From positions 1 to 64,000 of the forward strand of contig DATFOC010000077.1 of NCBI GenBank assembly GCA_035265935.1: a DNA stretch of 64,000 nt. Direction: 5' to 3'. The DNA comes from JACDAN01 sp035265935 (GTDB taxonomy: Bacteria; Actinomycetota; Thermoleophilia; Gaiellales; Gaiellaceae). Positions 39,919 through 48,691 of this stretch are shown here, one piece after another. Under the pieces are notes generated by a model. The model did no database searches, had not been told where the DNA came from, and was given only the letters and a program-made list of their open reading frames with translations. How positions within the stretch are numbered: position 1 is the first letter of the stretch; each line of letters opens with the position of its first letter. The position numbers were made by a program, and so were the translations under genes.

Positions 39919-40233
39919 CTACGCCCGAACGAGGTCGTTCGTCTTCTGAACGATGACCTCTCCGCCCGTGATCTTCGGCGGATTCGGGAGTGCCTTCTCG
40001 AGCTTCTCCTCGCGCACCCACGTTGCTGCGACGCGCGTCGATTCGTCGGATTGCTCCGATGTCTCGAAGAAGTCGATGGAGCTCATGACGCCGTTGTCTG
40101 CCTCGATGAGGTGGTAACTCTTGAAGCCCGGCATCTCGGTCAGGCGGGGCAGCAGGTTCTCGTCGACGTTCTTGACGAGCTCGTCGGTGCGACTCTGGTC
40201 AATTCCCTCGTACCGTCTGATGGTGGCATGCAT
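39919..40233 (-). CDS. ABM-like dimeric alpha/beta barrel protein
   Basis: 104 residues. ATIRRYEGIDQSRTDELVKNV, PRLTEMPGFKSYHLIEADNG and SSIDFFETSEQSDES follow the ferredoxin-like fold of antibiotic biosynthesis monooxygenase (ABM) and related proteins. Such domains oxidise aromatic substrates or heme, or have no enzymatic role. ATG at 40233 with AAGGAG 7 nt upstream. Divergent from the gene at 40441, sharing a 207-bp promoter region. Confidence 0.75.
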   Translation of the reverse strand: MHATIRRYEGIDQSRTDELVKNVDENLLPRLTEMPGFKSYHLIEADNGVMSSIDFFETSEQSDESTRVAATWVREEKLEKALPNPPKITGGEVIVQKTNDLVRA

Positions 40234-40381
40234 CTAGTGCTCCTTACGTTCTCTTCGTTCAGTGCGGAAAACCCGGTTGAGTCGTCCTTCGCACTCAGGC
40301 CCGGTGTGACAGTCGAAGAGCGATTTCGGAGCCTCGACGCTTCCGTCTGGTTCCTGGCGCCTCGTTAGTATAGCAGACTTC

Positions 40382-40430
40382 TTGATAACGTAGTTTTACG
40401 TTGCTACGTTTCATACATATATCAACGTAG
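40382..40430 (+). promoter_or_regulatory. Promoter with nested palindromic operator
   Basis: AACGTAG (40387), CTACGTT (40404) and AACGTAG (40424) form two overlapping inverted repeats with 10- and 13-nt spacers in a conspicuously AT-rich tract. A promoter TTGATA (40382) - 17 nt - TACGTT (40405) lies inside them, and the last arm touches the GGAGG of the downstream gene. A repressor bound here would block the promoter. Confidence 0.5.
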
Positions 40431-40440
40431 GAGGCAACTC

Positions 40441-41091
40441 GTGAGTCCCTTCTCGGTCACTCTGCAACGCGTTCCGGATCGAGAGCTCGGTCCACTTCTC
40501 ATTCAGCTTGCGCAGGCGGGCTTCCACCATCCGGCCATCACGCCGGTTGATGCCGACGGGGCGCCTGGCGAGGAGGACGCCGCTGCTCGCGGGTGGAACG
40601 CGGATCTCGCCGAGGACTGGCGGCTCGTACGGGAGCGAGAGGACGAGTCCTATCAATGGCCGGACAAGCGCGAGCACTATTCCCGCTACCAGGTGTTCCT
40701 GGGCACGGCGAGAGCGGAAGGCGCGGTTCACATCGGCCTCGGTGAAACGGTTCGCAAGAACAAATGGGGGCGTGACCGCAAATACGTCGTCGCCTTCCTG
40801 AGCAGTGGATCACCCCAGCAGCCGCTGGCCGAGTTCGTCGCAGCTGACGACTACGAGGAGACACGCGAGCTCGTCGCGGTCATTCGTGGGAGCGACGGGG
40901 GGCGACGCATGTACGGCGCCGGCGACGCCCTCCCCCGGGTCTACAAGGAACGCTTTCGGACTCAGCTGTATAGCGAGAGGGTCGTGTATCCGGGCGTTTG
41001 GAACAAGGTCGTTGTGGTCGCGCGCGAGGACGACGACGCAACGATGCTCAACCACGCGCTGATCCAGGGCCGGCGGCGGCGCCCAACGTAG
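40441..41091 (+). CDS. Hypothetical protein under palindromic operator
   Basis: 216 residues, not recognised. Mixed alpha/beta composition with no signal peptide or membrane segment; notable strings are DESYQWPDKREHYSRYQVFL, IGLGETVRKNKWGRDRKYVVAF and YPGVWNKVVVVAREDD, the basic tail ends in QGRRRRPT. GTG start with GTAGGAGG 6 nt upstream. The regulated, AT-rich promoter and lone position suggest a conditionally expressed accessory gene. Confidence 0.7.
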   Translation: MSPFSVTLQRVPDRELGPLLIQLAQAGFHHPAITPVDADGAPGEEDAAARGWNADLAEDWRLVREREDESYQWPDKREHYSRYQVFLGTARAEGAVHIGLGETVRKNKWGRDRKYVVAFLSSGSPQQPLAEFVAADDYEETRELVAVIRGSDGGRRMYGAGDALPRVYKERFRTQLYSERVVYPGVWNKVVVVAREDDDATMLNHALIQGRRRRPT

Positions 41092-41196
41092 GCTAAAGGA
41101 TGCGGCACGGCCACGAACTCGGTGTCGCGGGCCTCTTGATTCCTCACTGCGGCTGTGCGTAGCTATCCAACGGGGAAGACCCGAAGGAGGAGCCGC

Positions 41197-41922
41197 ATGC
41201 GCCGCCAGCTCGCGCTCATGGACCCGTACCTCGCGGGAGACGACATCAAGGAGGTGCAGCGGGCGCTCGGCTTCAAGGGCAAGGCCGTCGACGGCGTCTA
41301 CGGTCCGGACACCGCGGGCGCGGTCGAGGAGTGGAAGTGGCGGGTCGGTTATCCGAAGCGCCAGATCAACAACCGGCTCGGCCTGCTCGGGCTCGCGTGG
41401 CTCTTCGGCGAGGTGCCGTTCCCAGCGCACTTCGCGCGAAACGCCAAAGCGCGGAAGGGGAAGAGGTACGCGGCCGCGAACGGCATCGTCCGCCCGCTCT
41501 CGACCTCTCCGGGCTTCCGTAGCGAGTTCGCACTCGCGAACGGCGAGGGCGCGCCAGACCGGAACGGCGTCAAGCATCACGCCGGCAAGGACTGGTTCGC
41601 GCCTGGGCGGAGCCCGGTCCGGGCCCCGGTGGCTGGGACGGTCATCCAGGCGCTCGTGCGGCCGACGACCACTGGGCAGGTCTTCGGGGGCTGTGTGAAG
41701 ATCGAAGCCGCGCGCGGAAAGCGCGTCTGGGTCTTCCGCCACTGCGATCCGGCCAAGGTTCGCGAAGGGCAGAAGGTGGAGGCCGGGCAGGTCGTTGCGC
41801 ACGTGACGCCATGGCGCGACGGCGCGCCGCACGCGCACATCGAGGTCTGGAAGAGCCGGGACGCGGACTACAGGTTCGAGTTGATGGAAGACCCGATGAA
41901 GTTCTTCAAGGCCTTCAAATAG
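41197..41922 (+). CDS. Peptidoglycan-binding plus M23 metallopeptidase, endolysin-like
   Basis: 241 residues. N-terminal PGB_1 domain (LAGDDIKEVQRALGFKGKAV, DGVYGPDTAGAVEEWK), a linker, then an M23/LytM domain with metal ligands in HHAGKDWFAP (HxxxD) and HAHIEVW (HxH). It cleaves peptidoglycan cross-bridges. No signal peptide or membrane helix is visible at the ATG preceded by GAAGGAGG, which is more like a phage endolysin or a non-classically released enzyme than a typical secreted LytM. Confidence 0.85.
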   Translation: MRRQLALMDPYLAGDDIKEVQRALGFKGKAVDGVYGPDTAGAVEEWKWRVGYPKRQINNRLGLLGLAWLFGEVPFPAHFARNAKARKGKRYAAANGIVRPLSTSPGFRSEFALANGEGAPDRNGVKHHAGKDWFAPGRSPVRAPVAGTVIQALVRPTTTGQVFGGCVKIEAARGKRVWVFRHCDPAKVREGQKVEAGQVVAHVTPWRDGAPHAHIEVWKSRDADYRFELMEDPMKFFKAFK

Positions 41923-41962
41923 CCGCCGCGCGCGCAGCCTCTCAACGAGCGGCGTGCCGCTC

Positions 41963-41968
41963 TAGAAT
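41963..41968 (+). promoter_or_regulatory. -10 box (TAGAAT) for leaderless small membrane gene
   Basis: TAGAAT lies 8 nt before GTG 41977, with no Shine-Dalgarno: the best match to a consensus -10 among the leaderless candidates. Confidence 0.5.
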
Positions 41969-41976
41969 GGCCGGAC

Positions 41977-42210
41977 GTGGTCGAGATCGTCTTCCTGATG
42001 CTCGTCCTCAAGCTGCCGATCATCTATCTGATCGCGGTGGTCTGGTGGGCCGTGCGGGCCGAGCCCCGGCCGCCGGAACCGGCACTCCTGCCCGTCCCCA
42101 CGGAGCCCGATCCCTCCGGCGGTCGCCGTTACGCTCGCCGGCCGCGCCGGGGTGGGCCTCACGGCCGCGGCGGTCCGGCGCGCAGGCCCGATCGGGTCGC
42201 GGTGCGGTGA
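41977..42210 (+). CDS. Small membrane-anchored basic protein
   Basis: 77 residues: one membrane helix (IVFLMLVLKLPIIYLIAVVWWAV) and a Pro/Arg-rich tail (RRYARRPRRGGPHGRGGPAR) with many positive charges, presumably cytoplasmic. Function unknown. Its TGA overlaps the GTG start of the next membrane gene, so the two form one unit. Confidence 0.7.
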   Translation: MVEIVFLMLVLKLPIIYLIAVVWWAVRAEPRPPEPALLPVPTEPDPSGGRRYARRPRRGGPHGRGGPARRPDRVAVR

Positions 42211-42476
42211 GCACGGCGCCGCCTGTCGCCGAACGCCAGGGCCCGGCGGAGACCGTCGCCGGCTTCCTCGCCGCGCTCGCCATCTTCGGCGGCCTGATCG
42301 CGATCGCGCAGCGCCCGGTCACGATCGGCCTCACGTCGCTGTTCATCGGACTCATCGCGGCGACCATGGCCGGCGGCAGGAACCGCCACCTCGCGGCGGC
42401 CGGAGTCGCCATCGCCGCCACGGGCTGGCTGGTCGGGATGATCGTGTGCGTGATCACGAGCCGGCCGCTCTGGTAA
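42207..42476 (+). CDS. Small membrane protein, three helices
   Basis: 89 residues. After a short polar head it has three hydrophobic segments (AGFLAALAIFGGLIAIA, TIGLTSLFIGLIAATMAGG, LAAAGVAIAATGWLVGMIVCV). Not recognised. GTGA overlap with the preceding gene; 51 nt before the 2-oxoglutarate dehydrogenase gene, where a CCCTG/CAGGG hairpin abuts the next Shine-Dalgarno. Confidence 0.7.
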   Translation: MSTAPPVAERQGPAETVAGFLAALAIFGGLIAIAQRPVTIGLTSLFIGLIAATMAGGRNRHLAAAGVAIAATGWLVGMIVCVITSRPLW

Positions 42477-42527
42477 CGCCAGCTGCCGCAGGGGAAAGCA
42501 CCCTGCTACAAAGAACAGGGAGGGATC

Positions 42528-45359
42528 GTGGCTGAGGTCGACGGGCTCAACGCCGGATACGCACGCGCCGTTCTCGAGGACTACCTCGAGAATCCCGAGG
42601 CCGTGCCCGCGGAGTGGCGCGAGCTCTTCGAGGGCGACAGCGCCCTCTTGCGCGAGCACCCGGGCGTCGCACGCCTGCTCGAAGTGCTCGAAGCGGACGG
42701 CAACGGCGTGCAGGCCGAAGCCGCCCCGGCCCCTCCGGCCCCCGCGGCCGAGGCGCCGCCGCAGCCGCAGGCCCCGGTCGACGACACGCTTCTCAGTGGA
42801 GTCGCGGCGGCCATGGCGCTGGTCAAGGCCTACAGGATGCACGGCCACCTCGCCGCCCGCCTCGACCCGCTCGGCTCTGAGCCGGTCGGCGACCCGGCAC
42901 TGGAACCAGAGCGCCTGGTCCCCCCACTCACGCCCGAGCTCCAGGCGCAGATCCCGGCGCGCCTACTGCGCGTCCACGTGCCGGGCGAGACGCTTGCGGA
43001 CGTCCTTCCGAAGCTCCAGGAGACCTACTGCCGAACGAGCGCGTACGAGATCGAGCACATCTCTGACCACCAGGAGCGGGTCTGGCTGCGGCAGGCGATC
43101 GAGGCCGGCACGTATCGAGAGCCGCTCGACGCCGACGACAAGCGTCGGCTCCTCGCGCGTCTCTCCGAGGTGGAAGGGCTCGAGCGCTACCTCCGCAAGG
43201 CGTTCCTCGGCCAGAAGCAGTTTTCGAGCGAGGGGCTCGATGTGATGGTTCCGATGCTCGACCTCGCGCTCGAGCTGGCCGGGGAGGACGGAGCGCACGA
43301 GGTCGTGACCGGCATGGCCCACCGCGGCCGCCTGAACGTGCTGGCCCATCTCATCGGCCGCCCGTACGAGGTGATCCTCCGCGAGTTCGAGGGCGAACGG
43401 AACCTCGCTGCGATCTCCAACCAGCCGGCGGGTGCGAGCGGAGACGTCAAATACCACCTCGGCGCCGAGGGCAGGCGCAAGACCGCCGCAGGGGACATCA
43501 CCGTCACGCTCGCGGCCAACCCGAGCCACCTCGAGGCAGTCGACCCGGTCGTCGAGGGCCTGACACGAAGCGAGCAGACGGACCGCTCGACGCGCGGCGG
43601 CGACCACGACTCGCGAGTCGCGCTCCCGGTCCTGATCCACGGCGACGCGTCGTTCCCCGGCCAGGGCGTCGTCGCCGAGACGCTCAACCTCCAGTCGCTC
43701 GGCGGCTACTCGACCGGTGGGACGCTGCACGTGATCGCGAACAATCAGGTCGGGTTCACGACGGATCCGGCCGACGGCCGCTCGACGCGCTACTCGAGCG
43801 ACCTTGCGAAGGGCTTCGACGTGCCGATCATCCACGTCAACGCGGACGACCCGGAGGCCGCCGTGGCGTCCATCCGGCTTGCAATGGCCTTCCGACGCCG
43901 GTTCGGCCGGGACGTCGTGATCGACCTGATCGGCTATCGGCGATGGGGTCACAACGAGGGCGACGAGCCGGCGTACACGCAGCCGCTCATGGCCGAGCGG
44001 ATCAAGGAGCAGCCGAGCGTGCGCGAGCAGTACGCGACACAGCTCGTCGACGAGGGCGTCGTCACCCAGGAGGAGGCCGACGAGCTCGTGCGTGGCGTCG
44101 AGGCGAGCCTCAAGGCTGCGCACGAGACGCTCAAGACGTCGCTCGCCGAGGCCGTGGAGGAACAGCCACCGAGCGAGCGGACTCCTCCGACGGAAGGCGC
44201 AGAGGTTGCGACCTCCGTCGAGGCGGACCGGCTCAGGGCGTTGAACGAGGAGCTCCTGCGCGTCCCCGACCGCTTCACCGTCCACCCGAAGCTCGAGCGG
44301 CAGCTCCAGCGCCGCCGCGACCGGCTCGAAGGAGGAGAGATCGACTGGGGCCACGGCGAGGCGCTCGCCTTTGCGAGCCTGCTCGTCGAAGGGATACCGG
44401 TACGGCTCACCGGCCAGGACACCGAGCGCGGGACGTTTGCGCAGCGCCACCTCGTCCTTCACGACCCGGGAAGCGGCGAGCAGTTCACGCCGATGAAGAG
44501 TCTCGGGGACGCGTCCGCCTCGTTCGAGGTCTTCAACTCCCCGCTGTCCGAGTACGCGACGCTCGGCTTCGAGTACGGCTACTCGGTCGGCGCGCCGGAG
44601 GCCCTCGTGCTGTGGGAGGCGCAGTACGGCGACTTCGTCAACGGCGCGCAGATCGTCACCGACCAGTTCCTCGTCTCGGGCCTCTCGAAGTGGAGCCAGA
44701 CCTCGCGGCTCACCCTGCTGCTGCCGCACGGCTACGAGGGCAACGGCCCCGAACACTCGAGCGCGCGTCTCGAGCGCTTCCTGCAGCTGGCGGCCCAGGA
44801 GAACATCCGCATCGTCACGCCCAGCACGGCGGCGCAGTACTTCCATCTCCTCCGCCGGCAGGCGCTCGACCCCAGCGCCCGCCCGCTGGTCGTCATGACG
44901 CCGAAGGGGCTCCTGCGTCTGAAGGATTCGTCAGCGCAGCTGGAGCAGCTGGCCGAGGGTCGCTTCGAGCCGGTCATCGACGACTCCATCGCGCACGACC
45001 GCGCGCGGCGGCTCGTCCTCACCTCGGGCAAGCTCTACTACGACATCGTCGGCCACGAGCTTCGCGAGAAGCATCCGGAGGTCGCCGTCGCGCGCATCGA
45101 GCAGCTCTACCCGTTCCCGGTCGATCCCGCGACGGCGGTCGTCTCTGCCTACCCCGCGCTCCAGGAGGTCGTCTGGGCACAGGAGGAGCCGCAGAACATG
45201 GGGGCTTGGCGGGCGATCAGGCACCGGCTCGAGGAGTCGATCGCAGGCCGGGTCCCGCTCCGCTACGTCGGCCGCCCCTGGCGCGCCAGCCCGAGCGAGG
45301 GCTATCCCACCGCCCACGTCCGCGAGCAAGACCGCATCGTCAGAAACGTTTTCGCGTAG
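42528..45359 (+). CDS. sucA: 2-oxoglutarate dehydrogenase E1 component
   Basis: 943 residues, thiamine-diphosphate enzyme decarboxylating 2-oxoglutarate. N-terminal E1o helix (NAGYARAVLEDYLENPEAV), a Pro/Ala linker (residues about 66-88), then GMAHRGRLNVL, the ThDP motif region VNADDPEAAVASIRLAMAF ... GHNEGDEP, and the transketolase-like second half (GTFAQRHLVLHD, HGYEGNGPEHSSARLERFLQ, EEPQNMGAW). The linker is short and there is no acyltransferase (E2) domain, unlike mycobacterial Kgd. E2 and E3 genes are not adjacent. GTG start with GGGAGG upstream. Confidence 0.95.
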   Translation: MAEVDGLNAGYARAVLEDYLENPEAVPAEWRELFEGDSALLREHPGVARLLEVLEADGNGVQAEAAPAPPAPAAEAPPQPQAPVDDTLLSGVAAAMALVKAYRMHGHLAARLDPLGSEPVGDPALEPERLVPPLTPELQAQIPARLLRVHVPGETLADVLPKLQETYCRTSAYEIEHISDHQERVWLRQAIEAGTYREPLDADDKRRLLARLSEVEGLERYLRKAFLGQKQFSSEGLDVMVPMLDLALELAGEDGAHEVVTGMAHRGRLNVLAHLIGRPYEVILREFEGERNLAAISNQPAGASGDVKYHLGAEGRRKTAAGDITVTLAANPSHLEAVDPVVEGLTRSEQTDRSTRGGDHDSRVALPVLIHGDASFPGQGVVAETLNLQSLGGYSTGGTLHVIANNQVGFTTDPADGRSTRYSSDLAKGFDVPIIHVNADDPEAAVASIRLAMAFRRRFGRDVVIDLIGYRRWGHNEGDEPAYTQPLMAERIKEQPSVREQYATQLVDEGVVTQEEADELVRGVEASLKAAHETLKTSLAEAVEEQPPSERTPPTEGAEVATSVEADRLRALNEELLRVPDRFTVHPKLERQLQRRRDRLEGGEIDWGHGEALAFASLLVEGIPVRLTGQDTERGTFAQRHLVLHDPGSGEQFTPMKSLGDASASFEVFNSPLSEYATLGFEYGYSVGAPEALVLWEAQYGDFVNGAQIVTDQFLVSGLSKWSQTSRLTLLLPHGYEGNGPEHSSARLERFLQLAAQENIRIVTPSTAAQYFHLLRRQALDPSARPLVVMTPKGLLRLKDSSAQLEQLAEGRFEPVIDDSIAHDRARRLVLTSGKLYYDIVGHELREKHPEVAVARIEQLYPFPVDPATAVVSAYPALQEVVWAQEEPQNMGAWRAIRHRLEESIAGRVPLRYVGRPWRASPSEGYPTAHVREQDRIVRNVFA

Positions 45360-45566
45360 TTAGCGCTTGTTCCAGGCGGCACGGAACTCGCGCGCGCTAT
45401 TGACCTGGCGCACAACGGCCCTCGCGATCGTCGGCGCATGCTTTCGGGCTTCGCGGGCGATTCGGCGGCGGTGCTGCTTGGGAATGCGGCGCCAGATGTC
45501 CCAGGCCGTCAGCGCGATCCCGACGGCGCCCATGCGGCGGGTGACGAGATGGTGGGGCGCAGGCAC
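45360..45566 (-). CDS. Small basic hypothetical protein (68 aa)
   Basis: 68 residues, strongly basic and amphipathic (RRIPKQHRRRIAREARKHAPTI), with a short hydrophobic stretch near residues 13-22. Could associate with membrane or nucleic acid; not recognised. Tail-to-tail with sucA without a gap, and directly downstream of the low-complexity gene on the same strand (9-nt gap), so probably co-transcribed with it. Confidence 0.6.
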   Translation of the reverse strand: MPAPHHLVTRRMGAVGIALTAWDIWRRIPKQHRRRIAREARKHAPTIARAVVRQVNSAREFRAAWNKR

Positions 45567-45575
45567 GCCGGCATC

Positions 45576-46406
45576 CTAGTCGTCATCGCCGTCGCCGCGG
45601 TCGCGGTCGTCGTGCCGGTCCCGGTCTCGATCATCATGGCGGTCACGATCGTGGTCGCCGCGATCGCGATCCCGGTCGCGGTCGTTGCCGCGCCGGTCGT
45701 CGTGTCGGCCATGGCCGCGTTCGTCGTCGTCGTCGTCCTGATCGTCCGACCTTCGCTCGGGCTCCTGCTTCCGATCGGGCTTGCGCTCCTTGGCTTTGTG
45801 TTCCTTCGCCTTGTGCCACTTCGCCTTGTGTTTCTTTTCGTGCTTGCGGCGTTTCGCGCGGCCGCCGTCGTCGTCATCATCGTCGTCGGACGGCGGCGGC
45901 GGCTTCGGCGAGGACGCGATGGTCTCGGTCGGGGGTGGAGGTGGGGGCGGGGCCGGCGGTGGAGTCGGAGGCACCGGGGCTGGGGGCGGTGCGGCGGGCG
46001 GAGGCGGAGTCGGATCGGCCTCAGGAGGATCGGGCTCGGGCCTGCGGACCGGTCTGGGAGCCCCCGGCACGGAGTCAGGAGCGAGCGCGATCGGACGAGC
46101 CGCGGGGGGAGGCGGCGCGACGATCGGGCCCGCCGGAAGCGAGGGCAGCGCCGGCAGCGCAGGGGGATGCAGATTCGGTGGAGGCGCCAGCAGCTCGCGG
46201 CGGCGCCGCTCCAGGTCGCGCTCCACCTTCGGCGACAACCTGACGGTCTGCTCCTGCGCCCACGGGCCGGCGGCGCCCGGTAGGGGTCGAACGAACGGCG
46301 CGCGCGCTTCCTGCTGCGCGACGACCTCGGAGGGAGCGTGGATCAGGCCTGCAAGCGCCAGCCCCAGCAATAAGCCGGTTGTGACGTGAAGTAAAGCTCC
46401 CCTCAT
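45576..46406 (-). CDS. Secreted low-complexity protein (Pro-rich, then Asp/Arg/His repeats)
   Basis: 276 residues from ATG 46406 (GAGGGGG 7 nt upstream). Signal peptide (about residues 1-30), a Glu/Arg helix (SPKVERDLERRRRELLAPPP), a Pro/Ala-rich spacer of about 90 residues, a poly-Asp run, a His/Lys tract (KHKAKWHKAKEHKAKE) and a final zone built of DRDRD, HDDRD and similar units. A metal- or polyanion-binding surface protein is possible but this is inference. Divergent from the GGDEF gene, 74 bp apart. Confidence 0.65.
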   Translation of the reverse strand: MRGALLHVTTGLLLGLALAGLIHAPSEVVAQQEARAPFVRPLPGAAGPWAQEQTVRLSPKVERDLERRRRELLAPPPNLHPPALPALPSLPAGPIVAPPPPAARPIALAPDSVPGAPRPVRRPEPDPPEADPTPPPPAAPPPAPVPPTPPPAPPPPPPPTETIASSPKPPPPSDDDDDDDGGRAKRRKHEKKHKAKWHKAKEHKAKERKPDRKQEPERRSDDQDDDDDERGHGRHDDRRGNDRDRDRDRGDHDRDRHDDRDRDRHDDRDRGDGDDD

Positions 46407-46480
46407 GCTCGACCCCCTCGATGCCGACAACTCCAACAAGAGCTATCGGAAGCGAACACGGGTGCCTTGAGGGGAATCGG

Positions 46481-48247
46481 ATGGGGAGTTTCAAGCTCAA
46501 GCTCGTCGCGTACTTCTCGCTGATCGCTTTGCTGCCATTTGCAGCGGCTTTCAGCGGCCTGGAAGCGGTGACGGACAAGAACGAGACGCGACGCGTCGAC
46601 GGCACGCTCGAGACCAGTGTCCGGGCCGCGCAGTCGGCGTTCGTCGAGGAGGTCGACGAGGCCGAGCGCGTAGCGAGGCGACTCGCCGGCGACCCGTCGT
46701 TCCAGCGGGCCCTCGCCACCCATGACCGCGAGCGCCTCCAGGGCCTCGCGGCACGCTACGGCGTTCGGATCGAGCCGCGCGGCGCTCGGCCGATCGGGTC
46801 GATCCGGAAGCCCTCGGTCGTCCGCTCGATCGCCGTCGTCGGACGGCGTGGCCCCCTCGGCCGCGTGATCTCACCCGTCGCGATGGACAGCCGCCTCGCC
46901 GAGGATCTGCGCAAGCATTCGGGCCTCTCGGACGGCGGCGAGCTCGCCCTCGTCGAAGGGGGCCGTGTCCTCACCGCTTCGGCGCCAATCCGTGGGACGG
47001 TCGGGACCCCGCCCCAGCCGGCCGAGGTCGAGGTCGCGGGCCGGCGCTTCCGTGCGCTCGCCTCGAACAGGCTCGCCGGTGCACGGAACATCTCGCTCGT
47101 CGTGCTCGCGCCACAGGCGCGGATCGACGAGTCCGTCGGTTGGCTTCGGTCGCGTCTCTTCCTGGCCATGCTCGCGGCGCTGCTGCTGATCGCAGCCGTC
47201 GCGTACATCCAGGGCCGGTCGATCGTCGCCACGCTTGGCCGCCTCGCGGATGCTGCGAGGGGTATCGCCCGCGGACGGCTTGGCGACCGCGTGCACGTTC
47301 GCGGCCGTGACGAGTTCGCCTCGCTGGCCCAGGCCTTCAACCAGATGGCCGACCAGCTTCAGGCGCGCATGACCGAGCTCGAGGAGGAGCGGCGCCGGCT
47401 GAGGGAGACGACGCTCCATTTCGGCGAGGCTCTCGCCGCGACGCACGACGTCGACCAGCTCCTCCGCGTGATCGTCGACACCGCCGTCCAGGCGACCGGC
47501 GCGTCGCGCGGGGAGCTGAGCGACGGCGGCGTCGTGCTCATCGCCGACGGGGGCGAGAGGGCACCCGTGAAGCTCGAGTTCCCTCTGGCCGTCGGCCGCG
47601 AGAGCTTCGGCATGCTCACCCTCTACGGCGAGGACTTCAGCTCCGACCAGCGCGAGAGTGCCGGCTGGCTCGTCGGTCACGCGGTGATCGCGCTCAGCAA
47701 CGCGCGCCAGCATCGGACCGTCGAGCAGCAGGCACTGGTCGACAGCCTCACCGGCCTGGCGAACCGTCGGCTCTGCACGGCTGCGCTGGAGAAGGAGCTG
47801 GCGCGTGCACAGCGCTTCGATGAGCCCCTCACGCTCGTCCTCGCCGACATCGACGACTTCAAGCGCATCAACGACCGCTGGGGCCACCCGACCGGAGACG
47901 AGGTCCTCAAGGCTTTCGCACGGGGCCTGCAGGAGAGCGTCCGCGAGATCGACCTTGCGGGCCGCTGGGGCGGCGAAGAGTTCGCCCTTCTCCTTCCGGG
48001 AACCGACCTCGACGGCGGGCGGCAGGTCGCCGAGCGGATCCGGGAGCTGGTTCGGAACCAGCGGCTCACCGCCTCCGACGGGACACCAATCGGCGTCTCC
48101 GCGAGCTTCGGCGTCGCGTCGTTCCCGTTCGTCCCCGGCCAGAGCCAGCTCGTCGCCGCAGCCGATGCAGCGCTCTACGAGGCGAAAAGGTCGGGCAAGG
48201 ACCGGGTCGTCGTCTCAGCGCCTTCTGCCGTCACGACGCCCGCGTAG
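46481..48247 (+). CDS. Membrane diguanylate cyclase with HAMP, GAF-like and GGDEF domains
   Basis: 588 residues from ATG 46481. Membrane helix 1 (about 7-25), an extracytoplasmic sensor of about 190 residues, membrane helix 2 (FLAMLAALLLIAAVAYI), HAMP (about 255-305), a GAF-like segment (HFGEALAATHDVDQLLRVIVD) and a GGDEF domain with active-site GGEEF (RWGGEEFALLLPGT). An RxxD product-inhibition I-site (REID) sits five residues before it, so c-di-GMP synthesis is likely and feedback controlled. Confidence 0.92.
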   Translation: MGSFKLKLVAYFSLIALLPFAAAFSGLEAVTDKNETRRVDGTLETSVRAAQSAFVEEVDEAERVARRLAGDPSFQRALATHDRERLQGLAARYGVRIEPRGARPIGSIRKPSVVRSIAVVGRRGPLGRVISPVAMDSRLAEDLRKHSGLSDGGELALVEGGRVLTASAPIRGTVGTPPQPAEVEVAGRRFRALASNRLAGARNISLVVLAPQARIDESVGWLRSRLFLAMLAALLLIAAVAYIQGRSIVATLGRLADAARGIARGRLGDRVHVRGRDEFASLAQAFNQMADQLQARMTELEEERRRLRETTLHFGEALAATHDVDQLLRVIVDTAVQATGASRGELSDGGVVLIADGGERAPVKLEFPLAVGRESFGMLTLYGEDFSSDQRESAGWLVGHAVIALSNARQHRTVEQQALVDSLTGLANRRLCTAALEKELARAQRFDEPLTLVLADIDDFKRINDRWGHPTGDEVLKAFARGLQESVREIDLAGRWGGEEFALLLPGTDLDGGRQVAERIRELVRNQRLTASDGTPIGVSASFGVASFPFVPGQSQLVAAADAALYEAKRSGKDRVVVSAPSAVTTPA

Positions 48248-48321
48248 GCTACGAGCGGGTTTTCTCCTCGTTACAATCCCCCGCCGACCACGAACTGCCT
48301 GCAAACCACCCCGGAGGATCG

Positions 48322-48606
48322 ATGCCCGTAGAGACACCGTCACTGTTCGCCGACGTCATTCAGGATCACCTCGAGCTGAAGCGGAAGAACGCCGAGCTCG
48401 AAGGCGACATGCCCATCGACAGCTATCGCGTCGAGGATCCGTTCGTGAACCACCCGCTTTTCAAGACCGAGGAGCAGGCGAGGATCGAGGACACACTCGA
48501 CGGACATCCCGGAGTCGCAGAGCAGCCGGTCGCCATGGAGGCGGTCGCGACGCATGACGAGGACGGCCTCTGGGGCCGGTCCCGCGACTTCGACTGGGGC
48601 GACTAG
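48322..48606 (+). CDS. Small acidic hypothetical protein
   Basis: 94 residues, very acidic, soluble: FADVIQDHLELKRKNAELEGDM, DPFVNHPLFKTEEQARIEDTL and a Trp-containing tail (LWGRSRDFDWGD). The pattern looks like a conserved Thermoleophilia protein but I cannot name it. ATG with GGAGG 5 nt upstream. Stand-alone between the GGDEF and BON genes. Confidence 0.7.
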   Translation: MPVETPSLFADVIQDHLELKRKNAELEGDMPIDSYRVEDPFVNHPLFKTEEQARIEDTLDGHPGVAEQPVAMEAVATHDEDGLWGRSRDFDWGD

Positions 48607-48691
48607 CCCTCCCGTCTCCGCCGCCGTTTATCCGGCCCCTGGCACGGGGTAGGCTCACCCGAACCGAAAACGAGAAGGAGAGGGGAGCCGC

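Noticed and set aside
42528..45359. Kgd-type fused 2-oxoglutarate decarboxylase/acyltransferase
   Set aside because: The region between the N-terminal helix and the E1 core is about 25 residues of Pro/Ala linker; no acyltransferase domain is present.
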